DNA of 64,000 bases. It comes from Riptortus pedestris. Its lineage: Eukaryota; Arthropoda; Insecta; Hemiptera; Alydidae. The first letter of the stretch is position 1; the number at the start of each line of letters is the position of its first letter. Under the pieces are notes generated by a model. It saw only the letters and a list, made by a program, of their open reading frames with translations, did not search any database and had not been told where the DNA came from. The stretch covers positions 224,633,001 through 224,697,000 of the forward strand of contig CM032228.1 of NCBI GenBank assembly GCA_019009955.1, given 5' to 3'. The position numbers and the translations under genes were made by a program. Positions 1 to 12,535 of this stretch are shown in pieces.

Positions 1-353
1 ACCACACACACAATACAAATGCAAATATCTCGGTTAATATTCAAGATACAGAATAAATGTATAGAACAATATTTATAGTAAATTTAATTTACAATAAGAT
101 TGATCCATACAAGTTTTCGATCCGACGCATAATAACGGAGATATTTTGAATTTCCAAAAATCCCCCCTCTAAACCCCCCCCCTCCCACTGGTCCGATTTC
201 AGCCATTAACGAACTTGATCTGTCTATATATATATACACACAGTTTTCGTCATCTCCTGGGTAGGATCGATGGACATTTGAAGAAAAATTTCGAAACTCG
301 CGTCATGAGTACGACCTCAATAGGTGATTTCCCTTAAGGGAAATCTGCTAAAA
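1..353 (+). repeat. Repeat family A, copy 1 (left end cut by window)
   Basis: Non-coding interspersed repeat. The stretch has the family hallmarks in order: ATGCAAATATCTCGGTTAAT, GATCCGACG followed by AACGGAGATATT, a C-rich CCCCTCCCACTGGTCCG segment, a TA/CA microsatellite at 225-242, CATCTCCTGGGTAGGATCGA, and the end GGGAAATCTGCTAAAA. The 5' portion of the element lies outside the window. Family name unknown to me. Confidence 0.7.
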
Positions 354-430
354 GTTAATAAATATACCACGCCATCGAACGGTACCGTAGAAGATTTTTC
401 GCAATGAGCTTACAACTTAAGGCTGAAAAC

Positions 431-873
431 AAAAAAGTCCGTCACGCAGGGGTTGCGTAAACTAAGCAGATTTCCCACGTGAAGTTATACAATAGAGAAA
501 TCTTCATATGAGAGCTGAACAGTTACGGCAAATGGCCGAACTAGCTTTTGGCGGGAAATTCAGTCATCCGTTATCGGCCCAAAATTAATAAAAATGCAAA
601 TATCACGGTTAGTATTCAAGATAGAGAATAAATGTATAGATCAAAATATATAGTAAATTTAATTTACAATAAGATTGGTTCTATGCAATTCTTTGATCCG
701 ACGTTTGGTAACGGAGATATTGTGAATTTTCAAAAATCCCCCATCTAAAACCCCCCCTCCCACTGGTCCGATTTCAGCCATTAACGAATTTGATCTGTCT
801 TTTTGCATGAAACGTTTAAATATCGAGTTTGGTAACGATCAAACAAAAATTACGACCGCTAGAGCGTTAACAG

Positions 874-913
<40 letters not shown>

Positions 914-1036
914 GAACGGACCTCATTTTCGTCATCTCCTGGGTAGGATCGATGGACATTTGAAGAAAATTTTCGAAAATCACGTCATGAGTACGACCTC
1001 AGTAGCTGGTTTCCCTGAAGGGAAATCTGCTAAAAG
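431..1036 (+). repeat. Repeat family A, copy 2 (near complete)
   Basis: Full layout from the 5' end GTCCGTCACGCAGGGGTTGC and AAGCAGATTTCCCACG to the 3' end GGGAAATCTGCTAAAA. A (TA)n tract sits at 880-907, in the same internal place as in other copies: after CTAGAGCG..AACAGACAAATA and before TTTTGAACGGACCTC. The open frame at 807-1151 is repeat sequence, not a gene. Confidence 0.75.
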
Positions 1037-1640
1037 GTCCGTAGGGGTTGCGTTAACTAAGCAGATTTTCCAGGTGCGTCACGTATTTGCATTTATCTCT
1101 AAAAGTATATGTTCAATGATTAGGCTTCAAATAAGGTGCTTCATAATATAATACTTATTGTTAATATGACATGAGTGGAGTAGGAGTTTACCGAAGGCTG
1201 AAAACTGCAATAATTATCTCCAGTAATAATCAACATTGTGAAAAAAAAAATGTTCATAACAACATTTCTAGAACATTACATTTGCAATTAGATCGGTTCT
1301 AAAAAATATTCCGATTCTTCGCATAATAACGGAGATATTAAGATTTTTCAAAATTCCCGCTCTAAACCTCCCCTTCCCTCTGTTCATATTTCAGGCATTA
1401 ACAATCTTGATCTTTAGTTTTATATACAACGTTTCAATATCGAGCTTGGTAACGATCAAATAAAAATTGCGAGCGCTAGAGCGTTAATAGACAAATAATG
1501 TGTACATATAATTTTGAACGGGCCTCATGTTCGTCATCTCCTGAGTTTGATCGATGAACATTTGAGGACATTTACCAAAAATCGCATCATGAGTACGACC
1601 TCAATAGCTGATTTAACTTAGGGGAAATTTGATAAAACTA
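1033..1640 (+). repeat. Repeat family A, copy 3 (diverged, tandem with copy 2)
   Basis: Starts GTCCGTAGGGGTTGCG directly after the 3' end of copy 2 and ends near GGGGAAATTTGATAAAA. More diverged than copy 2, and it lacks the TA tract (TAATGTGTACATATAATTTTG is found at its place). Two family members therefore lie head to tail. Confidence 0.65.
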
Positions 1641-2564
1641 CATAAGATTATTTTAACATGGAAGTTATCATTACTATTTATTTTGCAAAGACCAAAATCC
1701 TACACAGCCAGCAAGACGGTCTGTAAGTCCAAGTTCTGTCTCGAAAATATAAATCGATATGGAAAAAACGGAGATTAGTCCCGTGATTATGAGTTGCAAT
1801 GAAAAGTAGACTCACATAGGAAGCAGAAAATAGCAGAGTACCCTGAGGTCTCGTTATATGATTATGTGTTATAAATATAATATAAAACAAGTTCATGTTT
1901 TGTTTCACAAACAATATTGTTTGGTACATAAATATTGAGAGAAAAGTCATTATTTTGACTCCTTAAAAGTGGACGATATGTGCCTCTGAACTTTCTGTTG
2001 TATATAAACCTTATTTCTCGCTAATATAAACTTAAATATAAAAATATGATTTTTGGAGTTGCAACCAATGTATAACATAACCATAAGTTAACCGACTATG
2101 AAAATATCTATGGAATGATGACTTGCGGATGCTAGGTTCTGTAATTGGTGAACCTTGGGAGGGGGTATGAGGGAGGAAATGGCTGTGGCACAGGCAATGT
2201 AAGTAGTATATTAATAACAGACAACCTCATAAGAAGAGTTATCATATTATTGATTGTAGTAGCCAGTAATGGTTCACCAGTCCATTTATTGAAAGATTTT
2301 ATAATTTGTTACACTTTTATAAGTATCCAACTATAGCTGGAAAGTTTTATAACTAATATTTGTTAGTAATTACATAGCATAAGCGTATAATATACTATAC
2401 TATGTATTATGTTAAGGATTTTTATTTTTTATTTCAAAGTTATTGGTACTGAACTTGCAATTTAGACCTTGATAAAGATTATTAATTGTACAGAAACGTC
2501 GATAAAGCTGTTTATTTAATTCATGACACTCTAAACGTTACTACTACTACTAAAAGTTACTTAC
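1640..2564. other. Non-coding stretch with one short repeat
   Basis: No gene found. Positions about 1885-2010 resemble 22640-22760 (shared GTTTTGTTTCA, TGGTACA, TAAAAGTG and GTTG blocks), so part of this is an interspersed repeat. The open frames here lack coding character. Exons 4-6 of the protease to the right were looked for and not found. Confidence 0.5.
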
Positions 2565-2883
2565 CCATGGCCAAGACTTTCTCTCCAGCAATTGACTGTT
2601 TGCGTCCTGGAAGGCAGACTGGACCGACGATTTGGCTGAAGGCAATTTTGGATGCAGTTACGATGAGTGCGATGTCGTAATCCGAAGAGTCATGGTCGTA
2701 TTTTTCATGGTTGTGAATTGCTGCCACCTTGTAGACCTTGCCGGAATCTGTCGTAGAATAAGAATATGGTGTACAACATTCTTTCAACATGAATAAATAG
2801 TGTGTCATTAATTGAGGAGTGTCATACTAATAGTGGCTTAATGAGGCATTCATCTTAGCCACAAAAACGGAGTTACTGAAGAT

Positions 2884-2936
<53 letters not shown>

Positions 2937-5900
2937 CTACTGTACGTGTGTATGTCACTGAACTCCTGGCCGATTTGAATGAATTTTTTTGAATGAGTTT
3001 GGGTGACGACCTGAATGGTTTAGATTGACAAATCAGCCCGGCAGATGGAGCAGGAGGGGGGGGGGTTGTAAGGGAGGCCTAAAGTTAAAATAACGACGTT
3101 TCTTTTCCTATTGGTTTTTCGGCAAATAAGCACAGGATGAAAGTTATAAACGAGATATACACTAAAAAATTAAAGTGGAAACCAACAATTATATTGGGAA
3201 CTAACGATTGAACCGAACTTAACAAAACTCTATATGTAAATTAGCATTGATTCTTCCGCGATTATAAGCTATATTAATATTTTTAGGTTCGAACGGGAAT
3301 GGGGTAATAAGGGAGGTCTGAATAAAAAATTCGCGATATTTCTTTTTCTATTTGTTTTTAGGCAAACGTGCATAAAACAAAAGTTGTTTTTTTGTGTTAT
3401 TAAAAGTAGCTTTTGTTTTAAACATTTTTTCGTATACCAAAATAAAGAAAGATGAAATTATTATATGATTTGTTTTCCATTTCATAATTTCTTTAATATT
3501 CTAATCGCTTGAAATATCATGCATCCTCTGTCGGGTCCGCTAGTATACATATACATATATAGTTGTGTAGGTGTTTTCGAGCAATTAAATGTAAAAAAAC
3601 CAAGGATGGTTGCAGCCAGTGTTCCTTATGTAACCACAAGTGTAATATCAAATGTACCTTAGCATTTAATTAATTCTAGTCTTGGTAAGTGGAAATAACA
3701 TAAACACCACTCTGTTACACTGTAGTCAAATAACAATGTGCAATATATGTAAAGTAGTACTTGTTTTACAGCACTGAAGAAGAGAAAATAAATTCCCTAA
3801 ATATTGGCATAGACTAAAACTTCTTTCACCAACATTGATCACAAACAACACTATTTATTCATATTAACGTCCACTTTTTGCAACTAAGGCTAATTGGGAA
3901 CAACAACTATATATATTAATGATTGCAACAAAACCTCTTGAAAATAAAATATCGGGACTGATAGGTCATGTAGTGTCATCTCATGGAATATGAATCTTTA
4001 ACAGTCTTTGTATGTCTTGAGTCAGTCTACATTCATAAATCAGATGGGTGAATGTCTGTTCAGTGTAATTATCGCATATACAAGTATTTGAGTCAATAAG
4101 TTTGAACCTGTGTAAGTAAGAGTTAGTATTTCCGTGTCCAGTCAGTATTTGTGTTAGATAAAATGTATGTTGGGATAGTGAGATTTTGGTTTTTAAAACA
4201 GGGATATATAATTTTAGAAGTAATTCTTTATCTGTCTATAATTCATTATCTATCCTCTACTTATATTCTTAGATATTGATATGACTAATATATTGCATTT
4301 CACTTACTCCTTAGATCGTGTGCTCCAACCCTCACTTGAATATTATTAATTCCTTTTTTGTGTGTGCAGTGAGCAGCTGTGATTATGTGCCAAGGAGATA
4401 CAATAGCCCCTCCACAGAACTCCCACGGGTCAGGAATTTCTTCCAATGATGTTATCCATGGGTATTTATTCTTTGCTACTACATCGCCGCCTATTATACG
4501 ACCCTGAAAACGAGAAATTATTTCTTCTTATTCTGAATCCAATATTTTTTATATATTCTTATACATTCTTCATATTTTTTATTTATTCTTCATATAGTTA
4601 TATATAACTTTATTGAAACTGCCCTTCATGTTTCAAGGGCTATCTCTATTCAAAAAAAAATATAAAAAATTAATAACATTAATTTAACAAAACCCTTAAA
4701 ATTTCTTTGCTAAATATTGTATTAATAGGTATCAATGATATATTTATTAAATCTAATTATAGATTGCTACTTACATTTCTCGTTTCCCTCTTACAACCGT
4801 AGCGACGGTCCTCATTGAAGAGGTAGTTGATACTGAGGTTTCCCAGGTAGGTTAAATCAGCTGACTACAATTCGATTATTTACACGTCAATTTTGAACTC
4901 GATTATTTTGCGTTATAATTTATAATCGATTAATTTAAGATAAAATGTTATAGAATATATGATTTTTTTTAAGGGATAGTCCCTGAAGCGTTGGCTAGTA
5001 GTCCTCGAAACATGTAGGGCAGTTTCAATAAAATTCGCACCGAAAAAAAAGGTTTTTATTAGTGACCCTTGCCATAAAACTATGAAGAATTTATAAGAAA
5101 TTAATTAATTACAATTTGGGTCACGTGAGAAGGGATTAACAGCAATCTAAATAAACTTTCCTACAGTACAATTGATGCGGAAATTCAGTATAGAGTGGTC
5201 CGTGTTCTGTCAAGCGAAACGAGAGCGTTGCGCAGTTTAAAGTGTTATAGTTAACGTAGTGTTTGTGTTTTGTGTCTGTCCATTGTCCTATGATGGTAGG
5301 TTCTCGTCCGCATTTTTCGAGACGTCAGTTTGACTGCCAGGACAGGCAATATGTTTGAGTTTTGCCGGCTTCAAGGGAACAGTGCTATACCTGCCGCCAT
5401 ATAATTCCAACGAGGCCAACGTCAGGCCAAGACAGCTGTACCAAAGTGGTTCAATTTATCAAGAGTGGTCCATTAGCTATCATTATTATTAATATTTTTT
5501 TTACCGAAAGATATTAGAAATATTTGATTGGCATTTGTATTACTAGATTATTTTATTCTGAAATCGAATTTTATTTGATTATTATTATATTGGTGGAATA
5601 GAATAGATTTTGTTAGAACACGCCTATTTTGTTGGGACCTTCATCCTCTCCATCACAGCCGACACGACATTCTCAAGTAAACCACACCACTATTCTCTGG
5701 ACCAAATCACTCAATAGTCACCTCACATATTAGTTTTCAATAGTCACCTCACATATTAGTTTTCAATAGTCAACTCACATATTTCCTCCTTTTTAAAATT
5801 CTAACAACGTGTCAATGAGGCAAGATTGGAGGGCATCATCTTAATTATGAATATCATTAGCCAGCTTAAGGCTATGAACACAGAGGCCTCAAACAATTCT

Positions 5901-7778
5901 GGCCTCGAGTGGAATTTTCTCACTGTTTCTGACGCCGTTATTGTTGGACAGTCTGGTGCAAATGTCCTTTATCTTCCCCTTGGTTATTTTCGTAGAAATC
6001 GATATTTTCTATCCACGGAAACAACCACCAGCCCTATATACGAGAAGTAGAGTATTTTCTACATTATTTTATACTAGCGGACCATTCCAACATTAGAAGA
6101 TTAGGCATAACTCCTTCAGACAATTCTAAGACCACCCATCTCCCTTTGTAAAAATAGTCCACCCACATTTCACTTGGAACTTCTTTTCACCAACATTCTA
6201 TTTTATTATTCGTATAGGCCAATGTTTGATCCACTCAGTCATCTTTCCAGAATCCCGCTGTACAGCAAAACTCCTTATTCATTTTATGTAAACTAGCTCA
6301 GATACCCGGCTTCGTCCGGGAATTCATTTGAGGCTGAATGGTGATGGTATTTTTTTGGCAAGGCTTTACTTTGCACAATATTTTGACATTTACCCTTCCC
6401 AGTTTTTAGGGTCTATACTCGTCGTTGCTGTGGATTTGTTAATAATAAAATTCATTATTGTCATATTTCCCGTCTCTTGTGTATTATGCATAGATTTGAA
6501 TTATTAAGGACAAAATATTAACAAAGATTTGAATTTATTATTCCAGGTGAGGAATGAATTGTTGAGCATACAATATTTCTACGCGAATTACTTGCTTCAC
6601 ACATTGTTCCCGAAAAAAATGTATAAAACAAAAGTAACTCTAAATAACAACGTAAACAACGTTTGTTATGAACACGTTTTTCGAAAAACAAATAGACAAT
6701 GAAATATTGCGAGTTTTTATTTCAGGCCTCCCTCATAACCCCACTTCCGTTTGGACCTACAAATTTTAATACTTAATGAGTATTTTTATAATCATGGAAG
6801 AATTAATGCTAATTCACATACCGAGTTTTGTTAATTTCGGTTCAATCGTTAGTGCCCAACAAAATTGTTGGCTCTCGCTTTAGTATTTACAGTAAACTTT
6901 TGTTCTGTGCATATTTGCAGAAACCCCATTAGAAAACGAAATATCACTATTTTTAATTTCAGGCTTCCCTTACAACCCCCACTCCTACCCGTCTCTAGAA
7001 ATGTTGGTATGGCTTATTATAATGAAGGTGTTAGTGCTAATGCACATACCGAGTTTTATTAAGTTCGGTTGAGTCTTTGGGCTAAATAAAATTGCTCACT
7101 TTCGCTATAGGTTTTAGCGTATATCTCGTTTATAATACGTTATACGAAAAAAGTGTGTGTAATAAAAGTTACTCTAAATAACAAAATAAGCAACTTTTGT
7201 TATGTTCACACTTGCTGAAAAACCAATAGGAAACGAAATATCGCTATTTTTAATTTCAGGCCTCCCTTAAAACCCCCTAATATAGCCTAAAGTCTAAGTT
7301 GGGTTAGTAGTATTATACATACCAATTTTCATAAAATTCGGTTAAGCTGTTTATGTGTGAAAAGGTAACAAACAAACATACACGGAAGAAACAAAATGCA
7401 GTTATGTTGTCTATGACATGTGAAACGAAAAGTTATCATGAAATTTTGAGAGAAAACTCAATGTACCTACAGACAAAGGTTACAATTATATATATATACT
7501 CATAATGTTGCTAAATCTGCGTACTTGAAAAATTACGTTGGATTAATCGTGTATTTAAGAAGTACGAAGTAGCTTTAGTGAACAGTGCATTTTAGTTTCA
7601 GTGCGGAACAGTGTTTTTGTGAAGATCAGTGCAGTGCCGTGTTTTGTGAACTTTCGAGCTCGTGAGTTATTGTACTTAGCAATAAGAAGTAAAGCTATTA
7701 GTGCATATTGTGAGACGTAGTGAAGGAGAATTTATCAAGAGTGTATTGCATCACGTAACAACTTATGTCAGAAGTGGG

Positions 7779-7840
<62 letters not shown>

Positions 7841-8309
7841 TGAATGAGATACGAATAACAAAGATATTTACTGCTTTTAAACATTTAAACTTAGAATTTG
7901 AATATTGTTGTCATCTACTAGTTAGGATAAACTGAGATTTGTCTGAATATGCTTCATGACTCGACCTCAAACTGCCAAACCCAAAAGAATAACAAAGAAA
8001 GTCCGCATAAACACGGTAATTAGATATCACTTGCAAGTAAGAATTAAAAATCATATCTACAATACAATGCCGTAATAGTACTCCAATCCACCAATACTCC
8101 AGTAATAATTATATTCCAGTAATAATCGACTTGCAAGGGAAATCCGTATAATGAACCTTACATAAGATACAATATTTGACTAAGTTAAAAAAAAATGATT
8201 AAAAAATAAAGTAAACCTTGTTAATCCATCCACAATTGCACGAAGTCCCTGCTGCCTCAACTTTATAGAAAGCAGCAATCAGGAGTACACATCCTAAAAT
8301 TAACTTCAT
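2565..8309 (-). CDS. Trypsin-like S1 serine protease, exons 1-3 (3' end off window)
   Basis: Secreted serine endopeptidase zymogen. Minus-strand exons are 8309-8217 (31 codons), 4503-4308 and 2747-2565, with exon lengths 93, 196 and 183 nt identical to the complete paralogue at 57.3-61.0 kb and intron phases 0, 1, 1. Residues 1-20 form a hydrophobic signal peptide (MKLILGCVLL...). CNCGWINK-GR-IIGG marks the activation cleavage after Arg33. TAAHC places the catalytic His at 76, and YDIAL places the catalytic Asp at 121. FCGGAIVSPWH and GPVCLPG are standard S1 core. The encoded part stops at residue 157 (VLAMG). The GDSGGP exon and the C-terminus must lie left of position 1, so activity and specificity cannot be judged. 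Splice junctions have consensus GT and AG, and the reading frame is intact. Helitron and family A copies sit in or near its introns. Close to the hemipteran trypsin/venom-protease group (inference). Confidence 0.9.
2886..2933. repeat. (TA)n microsatellite
   Basis: About 24 TA units, lying directly before the 5' end of a Helitron-like insertion in intron 2 of the protease. Confidence 0.9.
2936..3543 (+). mobile_element. Non-autonomous Helitron-like element
   Basis: Begins TCTACTGTACGTGTGTATG and ends GTCGGGTCCGCTAG followed by T, the TC...CTAG layout expected of Helitrons inserted between A and T. The body contains the AGGGAGGCCT-, GGTTTTTCGGCAAAT- and CATAAAACAAAAGTTGTT-like blocks shared with the larger Helitron family in this window. 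No Rep/helicase coding sequence. Also contains a run of 10 G at 3056-3065. Confidence 0.6.
3550..4307. other. Protease intron 2 remainder
   Basis: AT-rich intron sequence. A 40-bp motif at 3853-3893 (GTCCACTTTTTGCAACTAAG...) recurs at 14893-14936 and, inverted, at 18187-18225. Nothing else recognised. Confidence 0.4.
4600..5095. repeat. Foldback-type repeat with inverted ends
   Basis: The left arm near 4600-4640 (TTTATTGAAACTGCCC... TTTCAAGGGC) is the inverse of 4972-5040 (CTCGAAACATGTAGGGCAGT, TTCAATAAAAT). The right arm continues to TTAGTGACCCTTGCCATAAAA and recurs at 9893-9985. No coding sequence. Lies in intron 1 of the protease. Confidence 0.55.
5100..6290. other. Intron sequence, unassigned
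   Basis: Part of protease intron 1. 5200-5470 has slightly higher GC and may be an old retroelement piece, but I see no family. A 26-bp tandem repeat sits at 5711-5788. An open frame at 5826-6050 has no recognisable domain and is not called. Confidence 0.35.
5711..5788. repeat. 26-bp tandem repeat, three copies
   Basis: Unit TCAATAGTCACCTCACATAT plus TAGTTT starts at 5711, 5737 and 5763. The third copy has one visible change (CAACTCAC for CACCTCAC). Confidence 0.9.
6293..7497 (-). mobile_element. Helitron family copy, minus strand
   Basis: Read on the minus strand it starts near the TA-rich leader followed by ATTGTAACC and ends in a hairpin (CCCGG..CCGGG type) followed by TATCTGAGCTAG at 6293. 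The interior holds two or more copies of the roughly 300-bp module AGGGAGGCCTGAAATTAAAA... Non-coding. Confidence 0.75.
7500..8216. other. Intron sequence with (TA)n at 7785-7834
   Basis: Between a Helitron and exon 1 of the protease. 7555-7745 is rich in AGTGCAGTGCC-like sequence resembling a retroelement leader, but nothing diagnostic. A clean (TA)n tract lies at 7785-7834. Confidence 0.35.
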
Positions 8310-8810
8310 CCTGGAAATATTTGACTAATCTTCATAACTAGTTTACTAGTACCATTCTTAATATTTTTTTTTTGGGGGGGGGGGGTTAAATTCCAATTTG
8401 AAAGACTTCAGCCTTGCTTTCATTACAAAGAATAAAGAATTTAAAATAGCTTGTGGTACAGAGGCAGCAAAAAAAAACACCTCATTTCTCATGTGACAGA
8501 TGTCATTCTAACTTTCTGTTTACATTTCTCCTTTTGTAAGAACCAAATATAAACAAGATTTATGATAAGAATAATATGATTGGAATAATATTCGAGTTAG
8601 AGGGCGAACATTTTTTAAGTTTACATTTCCAACAACATTGGTTATATTACATTTTTCCGTGTGTCAAATAATAATGGGCACATTTCTTATTAAATGTGTT
8701 ATCTTCTCTTGAAGCCAGGACTCCTTGTCCAATTAACGAATGACAAACGATTTTACACAAAAGAGTTAAATATTGAGTTTAATATGAATGAAATAGTTTT
8801 AAACTATTAA

Positions 8811-8814
<4 letters not shown>
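8310..8814. other. Upstream region of left protease
   Basis: Should contain the promoter of the protease. TTTCCAG lies directly before G-ATG on the minus strand, an acceptor-like site that suggests a 5' UTR intron. A run of 12 G sits at 8374-8385. No clear TATA box seen. Confidence 0.35.
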
Positions 8815-8899
<85 letters not shown>

Positions 8900-9340
8900 C
8901 CGTCACGCAGGGCCTGCGTAAACTAAGCAGATTTCCCACGTTAAGTTTTACAATAGAGAAATTTCACAAGAACCGAGCAGTTAAGGAAACGGCCGAACTA
9001 GCTTTTGGCGGGAAAGTCACTCGTCCGTTAGCCGCCCAGAGTTAATAAAAATGCAAATATCTCAGTTAATATTCAAGAAAGAGAATAAATGTATATAACA
9101 ATATTTATAGTAAATTTAATTTGAAATAAGATTGATTCTGTACAATTTTTCGATCCGATGTATAGTAACGGACGGAGATATTTCGAAAATCTTCCCCTCA
9201 AAACCCCCCCTCACTCTGATCCGATTTCACCCGTTAACGAACTTGATCTTTCTTTTTACATAAAACGACTAAATATCGAGTTAGGTAACGATCAAACAAA
9301 AATTGCGACCGCTAGAGCGGTAACAGACATATATATACAT
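8815..9340 (+). repeat. CA/TA microsatellite plus repeat family A, copy 4
   Basis: (CA)n at 8815-8855 and (TA)n at 8856-8898 lead into a family A copy that starts CCGTCACGCAGGGCCTGCG at 8900. The family A copy is interrupted at about 9340 by the foldback described next and resumes at about 9590. Confidence 0.7.
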
Positions 9341-9377
9341 ACATAATTTGTATGTTGCTGGATGTGGGAGTGCAGAT

Positions 9378-9580
9378 CTGGGAAACAGGTCTCAATAACA
9401 CGAAGTCTTCCCACCAATTTATTTATTCATGCACTACTTAGAGTAGTGGCCCCAAAGCCGTGGCGTTAACGTCAATTATACAGCAGAAGCACCTGATGAT
9501 GGCACGTTAGTGCCGAAAGGCCTTGTGCATGAATAAATAAATTGGTGGGAAGACTTCGTGTTATTGAGACCTGTTTCCCA
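9378..9580. repeat. Foldback element with hammerhead-like core
   Basis: The arm 9378-9431 (GGGAAACAGGTCTCAATAAC...) is the near-perfect inverse of 9527-9580. Between them, 9493-9522 reads CTGATGA, T, then the hairpin GGCAC-GTTA-GTGCC, then GAAA, GGCC. This resembles a hammerhead ribozyme core with one extra base before helix II. Inserted in a family A copy. Confidence 0.7.
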
Positions 9581-9589
9581 TATATACAT

Positions 9590-9695
9590 ACAGTTTTGAA
9601 CGGACCTCATTTTCGACATCTCCTGGGTAGGATCACACATAACACACACACACACGAACCTGAATCTAGCCCGCATGGCCACCGGCGCCCCACCA

Positions 9696-9783
<88 letters not shown>

Positions 9784-9990
9784 TTGACTCAGTATCAACG
9801 ACCTCCCCAGTGCTGAAGGGATATTCGCAATTGACGTATGGGGGGAAAGAGCACTTCAAAAATGGACGGCCCTTGAAGAAATGGTATGTAAGCCACAAAA
9901 CATGTAGGGCAGTATGAATAAAGTTTGCGCTGAAGAAATGGTATTTATTCGTGACCCTTGCCATGAAACTATGAAGAAAATATAACTCCT
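9590..9990 (+). repeat. Family A 3' part, CA/TA microsatellite and foldback fragment
   Basis: 9590-9635 is the family A segment TTTTGAACGGACCTCATTTT...; (CA)n at 9699-9725 runs into (TA)n at 9726-9780. 9893-9985 repeats the right arm of the 4600-5095 element (ACATGTAGGGCAGT... GTGACCCTTGCCATGAAAC). Open frames in this area are microsatellite translations and are not genes. Confidence 0.65.
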
Positions 9991-10962
9991 TTAGCATTTA
10001 ATATATAATGATGGGGTTTGCAAGGCATGTCTGAACATTGTATCGTCAATAAATGTATGAAGAAAAAAAACATAATAATAAAGTATGAGGTTTGCTGCAC
10101 ACTCCACCTTTTAGTCAGACACCAATTGCACAAGTTAGATTTAATTGGGAAATTAACGGCAGGTTAAATTAAACTGGATGTTAAGGGCTAAAATCTTTTC
10201 CTATGGCATTTGTTATCAAGGTATTTTACTTCATTTTATGAGGTAAAGGGAGCATTGCAAATGCAAACATTTTTAGTTTTCAGATTCCAAAGGAATAATC
10301 CGTTTGACCCCCCCCCCCACCAACCAACTGATTTTAACTAGTTTGGGCGTGACGTCAGTCCATACATCGCATAAGGCAAAAATGGCTAGCTTTAGAATGT
10401 TGAAATTTCTTATTTAAGATTGTTGTCACATCTCAAAATTGTACAAGGGGGTAAGGGGGGGGGCTTAGTGTAGGGCGAAAATAAAAACAATCAAATTTCT
10501 TACTACAAAGTAGAAGTACTAAAAATCTATATAGAGCTACAAGAAGATAGACATTTGCATATCTGATGACTTTCAAATTAAATGCATCCAAACACTTTGT
10601 TTATTTAATTTAATGGGAGTACAAGGAAGTCATGTGGTCCCCACATCAGATGTTTTCTCCTACCAAATTCTGAAACGAAATCAACAGTAACAAACGATTA
10701 CAAGAGACTAAGATAAAATAGATGTACTACCTCATAACTGCCAATTGGTGCTAGGTAGACAATGAAACAAGATTTTATAGTCTTGTTCTTCACTTATATA
10801 TTTTTTGGGGGCAAACAGAATCTGAAAATTAAATTGCTTTAAACCATCTATATACCAACTGAATAAACAAATTAAATATTGGAATAAACATCCGGTTCAT
10901 TACCGCAGTTAGCGAAAATGAGCAATCAAATTAGCAAATAGCAGTGACTAGAGCATTTTTGT
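9991..10962. other. Intergenic, one short interspersed repeat
   Basis: No gene. 10541-10665 (GTACAAGGAAGTCATGTGGT... CACATCAGAT) recurs at 51750-51890 and, inverted, at 52918-53040. Poly-C and poly-G runs at 10309-10319 and near 10450. Confidence 0.45.
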
Positions 10963-12250
10963 TAGCAGATTTCCCTTAAGGGAAATCAGCTATTGAGGTC
11001 GTACCCATAAAGTGGTTTTTGAAAAATGTCTTCAAATGTCCATCAATCCTACCCTGAAGATGACGAAAATGAGGTCCGTTCAAAATTATATGTACATATA
11101 ATACATACAAAAATACATATTTGTCTGTTACTGCTTTACCGGTCGCATTTTTTTTTTAATCGCTACCAAACTGGGTAAATAAGCGTTATATGCAAAAGAT
11201 TAAGTTCGTTAATGGCTGAAATCAAACTGTGGGGAAAGACTGTTTAAAGGGAATGATTTTCGAAAATTTCGAAACAGTTTTTTTTATTATACGTCGGATC
11301 GAAATCGTTTATAGAACTAATGTTATTGAAAATTTAATCTAGTATAAATGTTGTTCTATCAGGAATATTAACCAAGATATTTGGATTTTTTTTTTAGTTT
11401 TAAGCCTTCAGATACCCCCACCTACTCATGTCATTAAAAATAAGCTTTATCATGAGCTACTTTATTCTATGCTTAAATACCAAGATTGTTTTTAAGAGAC
11501 CTTTATTATGCGAGATACATGCAGATTCGCCGAGTGATGACAGGAATAGAGCGGGTTTAGGGGGGGGGGGGGGGAGGGGAGCTCAATAATTCAAAATACT
11601 GTCGTTATTATGAGGTGGATCGTAAAATTTTATAGGTCTAATCTTGTTCATCTATTAACCGTATACAATTGTTGAGTTATTCATTTTTTCGACACTCCAG
11701 CCCACCGATCCCTTCTCCTCATCTGTTTTTTTTTTTTACATAGAAACGCGATTTTCGAAATGTTTCTTCAAATGTCCATCGATCCTACCTGGGAGATGGC
11801 AAAAAGTCCGTCACACAGGGGCTGCGTAAACTAAGCAGATTTCCCATGCGAAGGTTTACAATAGGGAGCACTACCGCGAATGTTAAGCGAATAAATTCAA
11901 ACGGTAATGAGAAGTCCTTCAGACAATTTACAAGTTAATGTTCTCTACAACGGAAAACGGCCGCATTGTAAACAGGCCAGCCAACATCGTAGCCCTGAGT
12001 AGAGACTTAGACCGGAAAGAAAAACAATTAATGAATATAACATATTAATTTTATTGAAAACTATTTATCAAAGTTAGTGCTGTAATTTGTAATGAATCAG
12101 TATCATTTTTATCTCAATCATACAAATTTTAGTAATCCAAGAACAAAACAAAGGGGGGGGGGGGGTCAACAGAACGTAAGTGCGTATATTTTACAAAGCA
12201 AAAGTTCAATGAAAACAATATTTGGTATTTAGGCTTCTAATAATGTGGTT
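10963..12250 (-). repeat. Repeat family A, minus copy followed by a plus copy
   Basis: 10963-11800 is a minus-strand copy opening with the palindromic end (AGCAGATTTCCC-TTAA-GGGAAATC) and carrying ATCGATCCTACC- and CTCCGTTATTATG-type blocks. At about 11803 a plus-orientation copy starts (GTCCGTCACACAGGGGCTGC) and runs to about 12250 with a G-rich tract (12 to 13 G) near 12155. The two members lie tail to tail. Confidence 0.65.
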
Positions 12251-12535
12251 TATTATATAACAGAGTATTTAATCCCTTTTTTTATATGAGTGTATTAAAA
12301 TAAATGCTGGGGCCAACTAGGATAAATTTTAAATTTCTTTACTGGAAACTCTAATTATCGAATAGCACCAATAAAAACACATATAATTGGGAAGTACTCT
12401 GTTTAAATATTTCGCTACTTTTCAGTAAATTTTACAAAAGTATGGAAGGTTGGGTGTTCATAAGTTCAGTTGTTTGGAATAATATGAAATCCCCTTACTC
12501 TTCACTATATAATTAGTACAGCTTAATTAATACTT

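Noticed and set aside
5826..6050. 74-codon open frame in protease intron 1
   Set aside because: No domain, no homologous second copy, and surrounded by stop-rich sequence.
9476..9997. Open frames with YIYIYI, THTHTH and CVCVCV runs
   Set aside because: Products of (TA)n and (CA)n microsatellites, as also at 30094-30439, 46201 and 53150.
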